Source of the DNA: Diphasiastrum complanatum
Taxonomy: Eukaryota; Streptophyta; Lycopodiopsida; Lycopodiales; Lycopodiaceae
Direction of reading: 5' to 3'
DNA length: 64,000 nucleotides
Assembly (NCBI GenBank): GCA_029204225.1
Contig: CM055092.1
Location: 79,308,527 to 79,372,526, forward strand
A program made the position numbers and the translations under genes. Shown in pieces: positions 23,328 through 35,794 of this stretch; positions within the stretch are counted from its first letter, which is position 1; the number at the start of each line of letters is the position of its first letter. The notes beneath the pieces are model-generated. The model was not told where the DNA came from and did not search any database. It saw only the letters and a list, made by a program, of their open reading frames with translations.

Positions 23328-24700
23328 ATGTCATCCATGGGTGGATATTTGTTAGAATCTAGTGAGAAGCTAACTAACACAAACTATTCCATTTGGAAAG
23401 TGAGGATGGAATCTCTACTTGTGATCCACGATCTCTTTGATATTATTTTAGGAGTTGAGGCGGAGTCCCAAGCTGTCCAAGAACAATTGAAATACAAGAG
23501 GAGGGCTAGATTAGCATTACCTTGCTTAAAGTTGAATGTAAGAAATGACCTCTTGAAGGAGGTGGCTTCTTGTGCCTCATCAAAAGAGGCCTGTGATTCA
23601 CTAAAGAACATTTATGAATCCAATAACACTTCAAGAGTGCTTATGCTAAGAAACTTGATCTTGCAAAGCATGAGGGGAAGTGGAGAAAATGGACAAGAAT
23701 ATGTCCTAAGGATAAAATCTTTGAGCAAAGTATTGGGATCTATAGGAGAGAAGATCCAAGACAATGAGCTAGTACAAGTAATTATAAATGGATTAGGAGA
23801 TGAGTTCTCTAATTTAGTTCAATCTTTTTCTACTCAAGACCAACTTCCATCAACTGATAAATTGCATAATGTTCTTGTGGCCGAGGAGAGTAGGCTTCTA
23901 CACCTCAAAACAAGAATGGGGTCCTTGTCACTACATAATGGTGATGAGAAAGCAAACTTCACATCAAAAGGCAAAAAGAAGACTCATCCTTTAAAGAAGT
24001 TCCAAGGCAAGGAGGCCGAGGCAAAGGATGGAGGATCTACCTCCAAAGGGAAGCAAAAGAACAAAGCCAAGCTTAAGTGTTTCTTTTGTGGGAAAAAAGG
24101 ACACTTTGCTTCTGAATGTTATAAGAAGAAGAATGCACAAGGGAATGAAGATGAAGGCAACCTTGCACAAGGGGAGGAGGAAGATGATGGCTTCAACACA
24201 TCCTTGATGGTAGCATCTACACCAAGATCAAGCCAAGAGACATGGTGGATTGATATTGGGGCTAGTTCCCACATGTCATTCAACAAGCATTATTTTTCTA
24301 CTCTACTTTCTTGTAATGATTCTAAGAAGTCAATCTACACTGCTAGTGATCAAGAATGTAAGATAGATGGCATAGGATCTATTCCATTATGCTTAGGATC
24401 ATCTAAGAGCATAGATCTTGATAATGTTTGTATGTTCCATCCATTACAAAAAAATTTGCTTAGTGTTGGTCAATTAATGGACAATGGACTAGATGTACAT
24501 TTTAGGAATGGAGTGTGTTCCATCTTGAAAAGTAACAAGTGCATAGCTAGTGGCATTAAGCAAGAAAGGCTCTTTAAGTTGGATGCTAATGTGGCTATTG
24601 AAAGTGTGAATATGGTTAGGGAGGAGTTGACTCAATGGATCTTTGGCACAAAAGATTAGGCCATCCTAATCTTCAATCAATGGAATCCATGGCATCAAAG
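23328..24700 (+). mobile_element. Copia gag-protease (truncated element)
   Basis: A 443-codon ORF (23328-24659) opens with GGYLLESSEKLTNTNYSIW, the usual Copia gag start, and runs through a UBN2-type gag domain to a zinc knuckle CFFCGKKGHFASEC (C-x2-C-x4-H-x4-C) near 24080. The protease core reads WWIDIGASSHM: the catalytic Asp (24252-24254) is kept, but the following Ser is Ile. The frame then shifts near 24630, where LWHKRLGHPNLQSMESM begins the pre-integrase domain, and all of it ends at 24700 against a minus-strand LTR. Integrase, reverse transcriptase and RNase H are absent. Confidence 0.85.
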
Positions 24701-25315
24701 TGATGAATTCACACGTGTGGGATGCCCTACACATGTACTTTTGATCTCCTAAGCCCAATAATACCATAAAGATCAGACTGGCATTGATTGAAAATAGGAA
24801 AGCTAATCATACAAGAAATATTATTGTGTTACAAGCAAGATCTGTCAACAAAACATGAAACTAAGCACAATAAATGCCTCAACTCGGCTAGAGAGAGAAA
24901 ATGAAAGTACAAAACTCGAGTAGAGAGAGAGAGGGCACAAAGAGATTGTCTCCAAATTTGCATTACACACAAATTTCATCATATTCTTAATGAGAGTACA
25001 TCACATATATATAGATCCATGGACTCTCCTCCTACTTTGAGTTGAATTGGAATTGTGAATCCACCTCTCAAGCTATCTAGACTTATTCAAGCCACCTTAC
25101 TATGTCTAAGTGTGCCACCTAGTCTTTTCATGCATTAAATGTGACATGCAAAGTACAAATGGCAATTCCTATGGTAGCTCGAGTTTCTACTTCTACATAC
25201 CTTGAATATTTTATTCTAAGATGGGTCTTTACTAAGCCAAAAGAGCTTAATTCATCTTTGGCATTTTTAGGAACCCTACTCACAACATTAGATAGATTTT
25301 TCCAATATTTTGACA
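24701..25315 (-). mobile_element. 3' LTR of a minus-strand Copia element
   Basis: In plus orientation it starts TGATGAATTC and ends TTTTGACA, so the minus strand gives TGTCAAAA...TCA. The polypurine-like AAGGAG lies just upstream on the minus strand (25316-25322). CACACGTGTG is at 24710-24719. A TATATATA stretch near 25010 may belong to the LTR promoter. Length 615 bp. An alternative, shorter LTR could start at the TGTCAA at 24843. Confidence 0.6.
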
Positions 25316-27548
25316 CTCCTTACTAAAAATGTATCTAATGTGGATCAAGCATCGATCTTGAGATAAGACCAAGATTAGATCTATGCTTTGAGAAGGCACT
25401 TTTGCAAAGTGGCTTTGTGAGAAGATCAGCAATACATGAAGATGTGTCAACATGTTCCAAGCTGATTTCACCTCCAATGAGCTTTTCCCTTACAAAATGG
25501 TGTGCCACTTCTATATGCTTGCTTCTTGCATAAAAAATAGGATTGTTTGCAAGAGCTTGGGCCAATATGTTGTCACATTTGATCAAGGGAAGATCATCCT
25601 CTTTGATGCACTTTAGCTCCATGATTAACCTCTTCATCCAAAGCACCTCTTTAGTTGTTGTAGTGAGTGCTTTGTACATGGCCTCACAAGAAGATAGAGA
25701 TATGGTATCTTGCTTCTTTGAAAGCCAAGACACAAGATTGCCTCCAAGAAAGATAGTATATGCATTAATGGACTTTCGATCCATTTTATCACTTGCAAAA
25801 TCGGAATCCGAATAGCCAACAATGGTTAATCTTCATTCTTGTACAATAAACCATAATCTTGAGTAGAAGATACATATCTTAGAACTCTCTTGGCCATCTT
25901 CCAATGTTGGATCTTAGGATCTTGCATAAATTGACTCAATTTGTGCACACAATAGCTCAAATCGGATCTAGTGATAGTAAGCCAAATTAAAGAGCCTATA
26001 AGTAAAGTGTGATGTCCTCAAAGGATCTTTCATCACCTTTAATAGGATCTTTTACATGTTGCTCCATGGGAGTATCTATGCCTTCACAATTTTGCATATT
26101 GAATTTTCTCAACATAGAAAAGACATATCTAAATTGACAAATAAAAGCATACTCTTCATGAAAATCAATCTCAAGGCCTAAAATGTAATGGATCTCTCCT
26201 AGATCTTGCATTTTAAATTCTCTTCCTAATGCATCTTTAGTTTCTTGAACTAGCATCAAACAACTTCCACTAAGAATAATGTCATCTACATAGATTAGAA
26301 GAATGACAATATTACTACCATCAAACTTTAAGTACATAGGAGGATCATAGTCACTAAGCACAAATCTTAATGAAAGTAGAAAGTTGTTGAGTCTTGAATA
26401 CCATGATCTAGGTGCTTGCTTCAAGCCATAAAGACTTCTAAATAGAAAACACACCTTAGATTTATCCTTGACAAATCCTTGAGGCTGCTCCATGTATATC
26501 TCCTCCTCAAGATAGTCATTCAAAAATGCGTTGGAGACATCAAGTTGAAATAGTTTCCACTTAAAAAATAAGGCAAGAGAGATAATGATTCTTATTGTCA
26601 CCATCTTTGCTATAGGAGCAAAGTTTTCTTCATAGTCAAGGCCATATATTTGTGCAAAGCCTTTAGCACATAATCTTGCCTTGTACTTGTTGATGGAGCC
26701 ATCATGATTGTACTTGATCTTGAACACCCACTTGCATCCAATGATATGCATGTTAGGTGGTGGATCCATTAGCTCCCATGTGTGGTTGGTGATCAAGGCA
26801 TCATATTCAATCTTCATGGCCTCATACCACTCCTTGGTATTGAGGGCTTCTTGGACATCTTTGGGCTCCTCGTGAGAAACAAGATAAGCATAACTGGAAT
26901 CAAGATCCACTTGTTTTCCTTTGTCATCATAAGTGAGCCTCTTAGGCTTGGATCTCTCCCTCATGGATCTTCTAGGAGTCAAAATCCCAGGACTTCCATC
27001 TTCAAATTTTGACTCTTCCATATGTTGATTGTCTTCAATAACAAAAGGTGATACATTTTGAGGTTGCTTGATCTCGGCCCCTCCAAGATTGGACTTCTCT
27101 TCTTCATGAAAAACTACATCTCTACTATCAATTACTTTAGAAGTAGAGAGCATGTAGATTCGATAGGCTTTCTTGTTGGATGAATATCCAACCAATACTC
27201 CTTTGCTTGCACAAGGATCATCCTTCTTCTCATTTCCAAGGGAATATGGACAAAGCATATGCATCCAAATACTCTAAGGTGATCAGCCTTAGGTTTCTTC
27301 AAATAAAATGCTTCATATGGTGACTTTCCTCCAAGTTCAACATGAGGGAGTCGATTGCACAGATAGTTTGAACAATTGATGGCCTCACCCCAAAAGTCTT
27401 TTGGCAAAAATGCCTCAATTCTAATGGTTTTGGCACATTCACACAATGTTCTATTCTTTCTTTCAGCCACCCCATTTTGAGATGGTGTATATGCACAAGA
27501 AAACTCCCTTTTAATGCCTTCAAGCTCACAACCCAATATCCATGTCAA
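25316..27548 (-). mobile_element. Copia pol: integrase C-terminus, reverse transcriptase, RNase H (broken)
   Basis: Minus strand: integrase part from 27548 (EGIKREFSCAYTPSQNGVAE with the last catalytic Glu, then HLRVFGC), a frameshift near 27260, a 422-codon frame (27264-25996) with the RT domain (GCKWVFKIKYN, QLDVSNAFLN, SLYGLKQAPRSWY, YVDD at 26281-26292), a break near 25996-25820, then RNase H (KKQDTISLSSCEAMYKAL, HFVREKL) ending near 25335. The first two integrase catalytic Asp motifs, protease and gag are missing upstream of 27548. It forms one family with the fragment at 35795-36697. Confidence 0.9.
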
Positions 27549-27641
27549 GGATTATTGTGATTCCTTTATGCCAAACATGGATGTAACATTCTTCTCTCCT
27601 TAAACTACTTCTATCCTCAACAACATAATTTAGGAAAGTTC
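27549..27641 (-). other. Junction sequence with a polypurine-tract-like word
   Basis: The minus strand reads AGTTTAAGGAGAGAAGAATG, nearly the same as the polypurine-like word on the plus strand at 40932-40947. This suggests the 3' end of a Gypsy-type element wedged between the truncated integrase and the next LTR. Confidence 0.35.
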
Positions 27642-28503
27642 TGTTAGATTTCTTATGCTCAGCCTTAAAAATCGTTAAGTAATGAGCATCTTGAAAACAG
27701 AAGGCCGACAACATGATTTCGGACCTTCACATTTTTTCCTTTAAGTTTTTTTCATTTATGCCTTAAACGATTTAAGTCACCTTTGCTTTTTACCTTCCTC
27801 GCCCTTTTTCGTGCCTTCACGAAAAAAGCGACACACTGGCCAGAATGACTTAAAAACCATTTTTGGACCACCTTTGCCTTTTTCGCCTCTTTGCGAAAAA
27901 TGCGACACTAAACCCAGAATGCCTTAAAACCATTTTTTGGGCACCTTCGCCTTTTGCCTCTTTGCGAAAAATGCGACACTAAATCCAAAATGCCTTAAAA
28001 CCATTTTTTAGGCACCTTCGCCTTTTTCCACCTCTTTGCAAAAAATGCGACACTAAACCCAGAATGCCTTTAAACCATTTTTGGGGCACCGGCACCTTTG
28101 CCTTTTTCACTGCCTTAAACTAAGGCACCTTCGGCTTTTTTGCATTTTTCTACATTGGAAAACCGACATCGGATATTTTCTCTCTTGTAAATCTCTATAT
28201 TAGCTGAATCAAGCTATGTGAGCATTAAGAAGAATTTGGAATATCTCTTTCAATCAGAGTTATCTGTAGCCAGCATAATCACGCTCAACAAGCTGAAGTT
28301 ATTACTTCAAACCATTGTACTCACTGTTGATATATTTTATCATAGTGCAATTTTTGTCTCACTAATGCATCGTTCTTTTGCGTAAACTGTATGAATTCTT
28401 CTACTTGAATATTTCTGCTGCTAATTGTTGCGTTTTCGTTCCTACACGCCTACGCTCTGAGCAACCGACCCTCCGCTGCGCTCACGACCACCGATTTATG
28501 ACA
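27642..28503 (+). mobile_element. 5' LTR of Copia element 1 (862 bp)
   Basis: Begins TGTTAGATTTC and ends GACA just before the primer site. The same LTR recurs at 32640 (partial) and 33470-34359 (full). Its middle (27838-28110) is a tandem array of about 3.5 units of 73 bp containing CTCTTTGCGAAAAATGCGAC and ATGCCTTAAAACCATTTTT. The array is shorter in the other full copy. Confidence 0.9.
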
Positions 28504-28515
28504 TGGTATCAAAGC
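28504..28515 (+). promoter_or_regulatory. Primer binding site of Copia element 1
   Basis: TGGTATCAAAGC immediately follows the LTR. It matches the plant initiator-tRNA-Met type site TGGTATCAGAGC with one change; the sister copy at 34360 keeps the standard form. Confidence 0.85.
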
Positions 28516-31500
28516 GGGCATTTCAATAATCTGCATTTCTACTGTGGATTATTAGTTTTGTTTCTACCAAGACGTCTTTCTAGCAAACGCGCAGCCAATA
28601 GTATTCCAACAATCGTTGTTTCTACCAACGATCTAGTCCAACCAGAATGGATCCGTCATCTAGTTCATCTCTCATTGACAAACTCGATAGAGATAACTAC
28701 CATACCTGGAAATTCAAGATGAAGGTTATACTTCTAGCCAAAGAACTGTGAGACATCGTTGATGGCACATAGCTCAAACCAGAAAGTGATGCAGCCATCA
28801 TCACCAAGTGGAGACTGAGAGATGGCAAAGCATTTGCCATGATCACCCTCAATATCAAGGACACTCAAATCAGCCACATACGTGCTACTCAGATCGCTAA
28901 GGATGCATGGGACATCCTAGCAACTCTCTATGACATTAGAGACGTTACATCCAAGCTCCATCTGAGGAAGAAATTCTTCAACCTCAAAATGTCTGAAGCA
29001 TATAGTGTTTTGAGTCACCTCAACACTTTCAAAAATCTTATGGAGCAGATGACTGCAACTAGCTCAGTTATAGAAGATTCTGATGCACTCATGACTCTAT
29101 TATCGTGTCTACCTAAAACCTACGAAAATTGGGTAATGGCAATTTCTACCCAGGAGCACCTCACTCTATCAAGAGTAATTTCGTTGCTCCTACAAGAGGA
29201 GATCAGAAGATCAGTATCCTCTTCAGGCTCAGGATCGGATCCTCAAGCTCTGTATTCAAAAAATCAGAGTTTAGATCCAAGAGATCTATAAAGTCAGGCT
29301 ATACTGATAAGAAGAGCAACATGTAGTTTGGACCAAATTCTGGTCCAGGATCGAATTCAAGCTCTTCATCATTCTAACATGTGCAGAAACTATTCTGCAG
29401 ATACTGTAAGAGCACTGGCCACGAAATCAAGAACTGCCAAACTTTGAAGTATAACAACAAAAAGAAGAAGCAGTTCCAACAACAAGCACATAGTGCTACA
29501 ACCAGTCACTCAAATCAGTAGCAAGAAGAAGAGGAAGATGAAGCATCTTTCATGACCAAAGTTGGAGAACAACAGGACATCGATTCTTGGTATCTAAACT
29601 CCGGAGCAACTCAACACATGACTCACCATCGCGACTAGTTCAAAGACTACAAGTCATTCACCCACTCTCGAGTTGTGCAACTTGGAGACAACTCATCACA
29701 TTCAATCAAAGGTGAAGAAACAATCAGAGATGAATTCAAGAGAGGTGAGGTCAAGTCCAACGTTCTCCATGTTCCAAATATGACCAAGAATCTGCTCTCA
29801 ATTAGCAGAATCACCGATTCAGGTCGGAGGGTCGAATTCGATACAAAAGGTTGCACAATCCTTGACAAATACCGGAAGGTTCTAGCCTACGGAAGAAGAA
29901 GCGGCTATCTTTACAAACTCAGCCACTGCTACTCTTCTAACAGTCAAGCTCTTCACACAACCACTTCTGAATCAACTAATATGTTGTGGCATTTCAGACT
30001 TGGCCATCTTAACTACAACAGTATTCAGCAAATGTCAGTTCAAAGTCTGGTACAAGATCTGCCTTCAGTCAGCAAGCCAACTTCTCCATGCGAAAGATGT
30101 ATTATCAGCAAGCATGCTAGAAGTCCTTTCAGTTTAGGCTCAGTTCATACGCCCAAGGGCTTGCTTGACCTTGTACACAGCGACATTTGTGGTCTGATGC
30201 AGACTGCTTCCACAGGGGGAGTTCTCTATTTTCTAACCTTCATTGACGACTTCTCTCGAAGGACTGCTACCTACAATATGAAGAACAAATCTAAAGCATT
30301 CAAGTTCTTCAAGCAGTTCAAAGCTTCTGCAGAAAACCAGACCCAGAGGAAGATCAAGGGTCTACGCACAGATGGAGGGGGAGAGTACATCTTCACAAAA
30401 TTCAAGAAGTTCTACAAGGCCAACGAGATACTTCAACAATACACAACCAACTACTCACCTTAGTCCAATGGTGTAGCTGAGCGGAAGAGCCAGACACTCA
30501 TCGAAAGTGCCAAGAGCATGATGGCCCATGCCTCTCTTCCAAAGAAGTTCTGGATAGAAGCTGTTACTATAGCTGCCTACTTGCAAAATCGATCCATCAC
30601 CAAAGCCCTAAATGGCAAGACACCTTATGAGGTGTAGACAGGATCAAAACCATTACTCAAACATATTCGAGTGTTTGGATGCATCGCTTTCGCTCAGATC
30701 TCTGAGGATCTAAGAAGAAATATAGATGACAAGAGCGAAAAAATGATCTTCATCGGCTATTTCCCAGACCACAAGGCATACAAGCTCTACAATTTGAATA
30801 CCGAGAAGACATTCACCAGTAGAGACATCATTTTTGTGGAAGACCAGTTCATCGACCACAAAGGAAAAGCTGCTGATAAATCTGACTCCGGGATCGAGCA
30901 ACTAGTCAATTTTGATCCAGAGATTCAACTGTAGAATCTCGACGCTGACTTAGACGATGAGTCAGAACCTCAACGAGTTAACCCACATCAAAGGATCAAG
31001 GTTCAACCTAGAAGTTTGAACAGGTCCAAATAGCCTCCATCCAGATTTATGGATGATCCGGCCTGCAACTTTGTGTGGGAACCGACCATAGTTTCTGAGG
31101 CGATGTCTACTCCTGATGCTAACCAGTGGAAATCAGTGATGGACACCGAATTTAATTCTTTGTTGGAAAATCAAACATGGACACTCACTGAGCTACCAAA
31201 AGACCGAAACCCAATTCCATGCAAATGGATATTCAAGGCGAAGTACGACGTTGAAGGAAGCTAAATCGCTACAAGGCCAGGCTAGTCGCCAAAGGCTTTT
31301 TCCAGATACCAGATCTAGATTATTTAAAAACCTTCAGTCCAGTCGTCAAACATGTTTCGATCCGTCTACTCCTCTCCTTTGGAGCTACAGCAGATCTTGA
31401 AGTCCATCGGATGGATGTCCAGACCGCTTTCCTCAATGGAACCATCGAAGATGAAATCTATATGACACAGCAAGAGGGATACGAACTCAATGGCAAACAA

Positions 31501-32639
31501 CAGCACCTTGTATGCAGAATTCACAAGGTGCTCTATGGGCTGAAACAGTCACCCAGATCCTGGTTTCAAAATATCAATGCATTTCTAATTGAGAATGGTT
31601 TTATTCCAAACTTAGCAGACTTGAATGTTTACTTCAAGTCTGTATCAGAATACTTCATCATCATCACTCTCTATGTTGACGATACACTCTTATTTAGTAA
31701 TAATTTGAATTTGAATCTAATGAAGGATACAAAATGCATGCTGGCCCAGGAATACAAGATGACTGACATGGGTCCAGACCACTATTGTCTCGGAATCCAA
31801 ATTCAACGAGATCGACCTAGTAGACTGACCTTTATCAGTCAACAACGATATCTCAACAACGTGCTGGAAAAGTATGGAATGGCCAACTGTAAACCCAATC
31901 TCTTTCCACTTGACCCTAGACTAAAGCTATCAAAGGAACAGTCTCCTCAAACTGAGGTAGAAAAGGAGAAAATGAAGCACTACCCATTTCAATCCATCAT
32001 CGGCTCACTAATGTACGCAATGATCTGCACGCGACCAGACCTTGCATATTCGATCAGTACACTCAGCTAGTTCTTGTCAAATCCAGACGTAGTTCATTGG
32101 AAAGTGCTATTAAAGGTCATGAAGTACATCCAAGCAACAAATACTCTCAGCACCTACACAGATGCGGATTGGGCAAGAGATGTCGACACCAAAAAATCAA
32201 CTTCTAGATTTGTATTTTTATACAACCAAGGCCCAATTTCATGGAACAACCAGAAGCAAACCTTAGTTGCATTATCATCAACAAAATCCGAATACATAGC
32301 TACCACAAATGCAACCAAAGAGGCAATCTGACTAAGACAACTTCTCGCAGACCTGAACCTTGCACAACCGCTTCCTACAACAATCTATTGTAACAATCAA
32401 AGCACAATAGCACTTTCTCTCAATCCGAGATTTCACTCTTGAAGCAAACATATAGAAATCAAGTATCATTACCTTAGAGAGAAAGTGCACAACAAGGAAG
32501 TAGAACTGGTTTTCTACAGAACAAACTACATGGCAGCAGATTACTTCACAAAGGCTCTATCAAAGGAGCAACATCTCAGATTTAACAATATGTTAAATCT
32601 GATTATAAAAGTTTTTCATGATCCTCATTAAGGGGGGAG
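28504..32639 (+). mobile_element. Internal region of Copia element 1 (near-complete, dead)
   Basis: Domains in order: gag from ATG 28647, zinc-knuckle region near 29395-29440, protease LNSGATQHM near 29597 (catalytic Asp is Asn), pre-integrase MLWHFRLGHLNYNSIQQMS, integrase with SDICG, LRTDGGGEY and NGVAERKS, RT with MDVQTAFLNG, YGLKQSPRSWF and YVDD (31672-31683), RNase H with ADWA and KSEYIA, and a polypurine tract ending GGGGGGAG at 32639. Stops break every domain: TGA 28749, a TAG near 28770, TAG 29323, TAA near 29373, TAG near 29518, 29635, 30462, 30637, 31032 and 32068, and TGAs near 32329 and 32440, plus a frameshift near 31262. Most are C-to-T or G-to-A. Internal length 4.1 kb is normal for Copia. 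Confidence 0.92.
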
Positions 32640-32947
32640 TGTTAGATTTCTTATGCACAATTTTAAAAATTGTTAAGTAATGAGCATCTTGAAAACAGAA
32701 GGCCGACAACATGATTTTGGACCTTCACATTTTCTCTTTTAAGTTTTTTCCATTTATGCCTTAAACGATTTAAGGCACCTTTGTTTTCTACCTTCCTCGC
32801 CTTTTTTTGTGCCTTCATGAAAAAAGCGACACACTGGCTAGAATGACTTAAAAACCATTTCTAGACCACCTTCGTCTTTTTCGCCTCTTTGGGAAAAATG
32901 CAACACTAAACCCAAAATGCCTTAAAACCATTTTTTGGGCACCTTTG
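32640..32947 (+). mobile_element. 3' LTR of Copia element 1, truncated
   Basis: Starts TGTTAGATTTC right after the polypurine tract and follows the 5' LTR for about 308 bp, then loses similarity after GGGCACCTTTG. The missing part is replaced by the unrelated block 32948-33469. Confidence 0.85.
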
Positions 32948-33469
32948 TAGGCAGCTAGCCCAAAGGTTTTGCATCTTTTGCAACACCAATAACCATGATA
33001 CATCAACATGTATCTATAATCCGAGAATACAAGCCGTTGCATGACAATACCAATGGAGGATGCAACAACAGGGTCCCCAAGTTACAAGTTATCAGAGGTC
33101 CATATTCCAACAGGCACCCCAACCACGCCTAGCGCTACCTTTATTAAAGGAGAGCCAAGACCACAAAACTAGAAGCCCCTACCTATGTTCAGACACAAGC
33201 CCAACGATTGAAAGAACCTCCGGTTGTAGTGAGAGCATTGAATGAGGAGCACAGTCAACCCCACATCGTGAGCCATTACACTAAATCCACTGGACCAAGA
33301 GAGTATCCCAACCCTCAGAAGGAGAAGGATAGCTACATCAAGGTAAGAGAGCACACCCATGGGCCCAAAAGGATTTATCCATCCAGAATTCAACAAGGAA
33401 CACTTCACTTCTCTAGAACTATAAGGAAGTGAAATCAAGGCCTTAACCACCCTACTATCTAGTCAAGTC
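32948..33469 (+). other. Unidentified coding-like block between two LTRs
   Basis: The third plus-strand frame has a Pro/Gln/Lys-rich stretch, with pieces such as APTYVQTQAQRLKEPPVVV and a 74-codon ORF at 33208-33432. It resembles the linker of a Gypsy gag in composition only. It has no LTR of its own. Confidence 0.3.
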
Positions 33470-34359
33470 TGTTAGATTTCTTATGCTCAGTCTTAAAAAT
33501 CGTTAAGTAATGAGCATTTTAAAAACAGAAGGCCGACGACATGATTTTGGACCTTTTCATTTTTCCTTTAAGTTTTTCCCATTTATGCCTTAAATGATTT
33601 AAGGCACCTTTGCTTTTTGCCTTCTTTGCCCTTTTTCGTGCCTTCACAAAAAATATGACATACTGGCCAAAATGATTTAAAAATCATTTCTGGGCCACCT
33701 CCGTCTTTTTCGCCTCTTTGCGAAAAGTGCGACACAAAACCCAGAATGTATTAAAACCATTTTAAGGCACCTTCGTCTTTTTTGCTGCCTTAAAACTAAG
33801 GCACCTTCGGCTTTTTCGCTGCCTTAAAATCTAAGGGAGTCTTCAGGATTTACATACCTTCACTCTAACGGACACCTTCGGGTTTTTCGCATTTTTCTAC
33901 ATTGGCAAATCGACGTCGCCAAATGTATCAGCAACCCTAAAAACAGCTGGACAACCAGATATCCAAAAGGCGGTGAAGCGGTTACCAACTTTTGTACATA
34001 TGCAAAGACTAGCATAAATAGGCTTAAAGGCTTGTAAGATATTTTCTCTCTTGTAAATTTCTATATTAGCTGAATCAAGTTATGTAAGTGCTAATTGGAA
34101 TTTCTCTTTCAATCAGAGTTATCTGTAGCTAGCGTTATCACGATCAGCAAGCTGAAGTTAATACTTCAAGCCATTGTACTCACTATTGATATTTATCATA
34201 GTGCAATTTTTGTCTCACTACTGCGTCGTTCATTTGCACGAACTGTATGAATTATTCTACTTGAATATTTCAACTGCTAATTGTTGCATTTCCGTTCCTA
34301 CACACCTACACTCTGAGCAACCTAGCCTCCGCTGCGCTCACAACCACCGTTTTACGACA
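33470..34359 (+). mobile_element. 5' LTR of Copia element 2 (890 bp)
   Basis: Full copy of the element 1 LTR: TGTTAGATTTC start and ACGACA end. It has only about 1.5 of the internal 73-bp units, but carries about 190 bp (33835-34035) that element 1 lacks. The iMet primer site TGGTATCAGAGC follows at 34360-34371. Confidence 0.9.
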
Positions 34360-35611
34360 TGGTATCAGAGCGGGCATTTCAGTAATCTGCATTTCTACTG
34401 CGGATTATCAGTCTTGTTTCTACCAAGACGTCTTTCTAGCAAACACGCAACCAACAATATTCCGACAGTCATTGTTTCTATCAACGACTCGTTCAACCAG
34501 AATGGATCCATCATCTAATTCATCTCTCATTGACAAACTTGATGGAGATAACTACCATCTCTGGAAATTCAAGATGAAGGTTATACTTCTAGCCAAAGAA
34601 CTGTGAGACATCGTTGATGGCACAGAGCTCAAACCAGAAGGTGATGTAGTCGTCATCACCAAGTGGAGACTGAGAGATGGCAAAGCATTTGCCATGATCA
34701 CCCTCAATATCAAGGACACTCAAATCAATCACATACATGTTGCTCAGACTGCTAAGGATGCATGGGACATCCTAGCAACTCTCTACGACATTAGAGATGT
34801 TACATCCAAGCTCCATCTGAGGAAGAAATTCTTCAACCTCAGAATGTCTGAAGTAGATAGTGTTTCAAGTCACCCCAACACTTTCAAAAATCTTATGGAG
34901 CAGATGACTGCAACGAGCTTAGTCATAGAAGATTCCAATGCACTCATGACTCTATTATCGAGTCGACCTGAAGCCTACGAAAATTGGGTAATGGCAATTT
35001 CTACCCAGGAGCACCTCACTCTATCAAGAGTAATTCCGCTGCTCCTACAAGAGGAGATCAAAAGGTCAGTATCCTCCTCAAGCTCAGGATCGGATCCTCA
35101 AGCTCTATATTCAAAAAATCATAAGTTTAGATCCAAGAGATCTACAAAGTTAGGCTATACTGACAAGAAGAGCAACATGCAGTTTGGACCAAATTCCGGT
35201 CCAGGATCGAATTCAAGCTCTTCATCATTCCAACGTGTGTAGAAACTATTCTGCAGATATTGTAAGAGGACTAGCCACGAAATCAAGGACTGTCAAACTT
35301 TGAAGTATAACAATGAAAAGAAGAAGCAGTTCCAACAACAAGCACATAGTGCTACAACCAGTCAGTCAAATCAACAGCAAGAAGAAGAGGAAGATGAAGT
35401 ATTTTTTATGACCAAAGTCAGAGAACAATAGGATATCGATTCCTGGTATCTAGACTCCGGAGCAACTCAACACATGACTCACCATTGCGATTGGTTCAAA
35501 GACTACAAGTCATTCACCCACTCTCGATTTGTGCAACTTGGAGACAACTCATCACATTCAATCGAAGGTGAAGGAACAGTCAGAGTTGAATTCAAGAGAG
35601 GTGAGGTCAAG
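34360..35611 (+). mobile_element. Internal region of Copia element 2 (gag to protease, truncated)
   Basis: Collinear with 28504-29750 of element 1. Gag starts at ATG 34502. It shares with element 1 the TGA (34604-34606) at the position where a Trp is expected. Extra stops: TAG near 35237 and 35429, each CAG in element 1. The protease Asp is kept (LDSGATQHM, Asp at 35453-35455), unlike element 1. Similarity stops near 35611, so integrase, RT, RNase H and the 3' LTR are absent. Confidence 0.9.
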
Positions 35612-35794
35612 TTGTTGTCCAACATTGTGGGATCGAAGATCTCTCGTAGTATAGCCCTTTCGCCTGTCAACAAAGTTTAGATCACTGGATAGGTGCCTAA
35701 CTATGCATAGATGCTACTTTTAGTTAATTTCCTACTCACCACTATACTACTCCTCTTTAACTCTACTCCTCTACACTAACATTCATCATAGTTT
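35612..35794. other. Unidentified 183-bp block
   Basis: Starts TGTTGTCCAACATTG, which looks like an LTR start, between the break of Copia element 2 and a minus-strand Copia fragment. Too short to classify. Confidence 0.2.
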
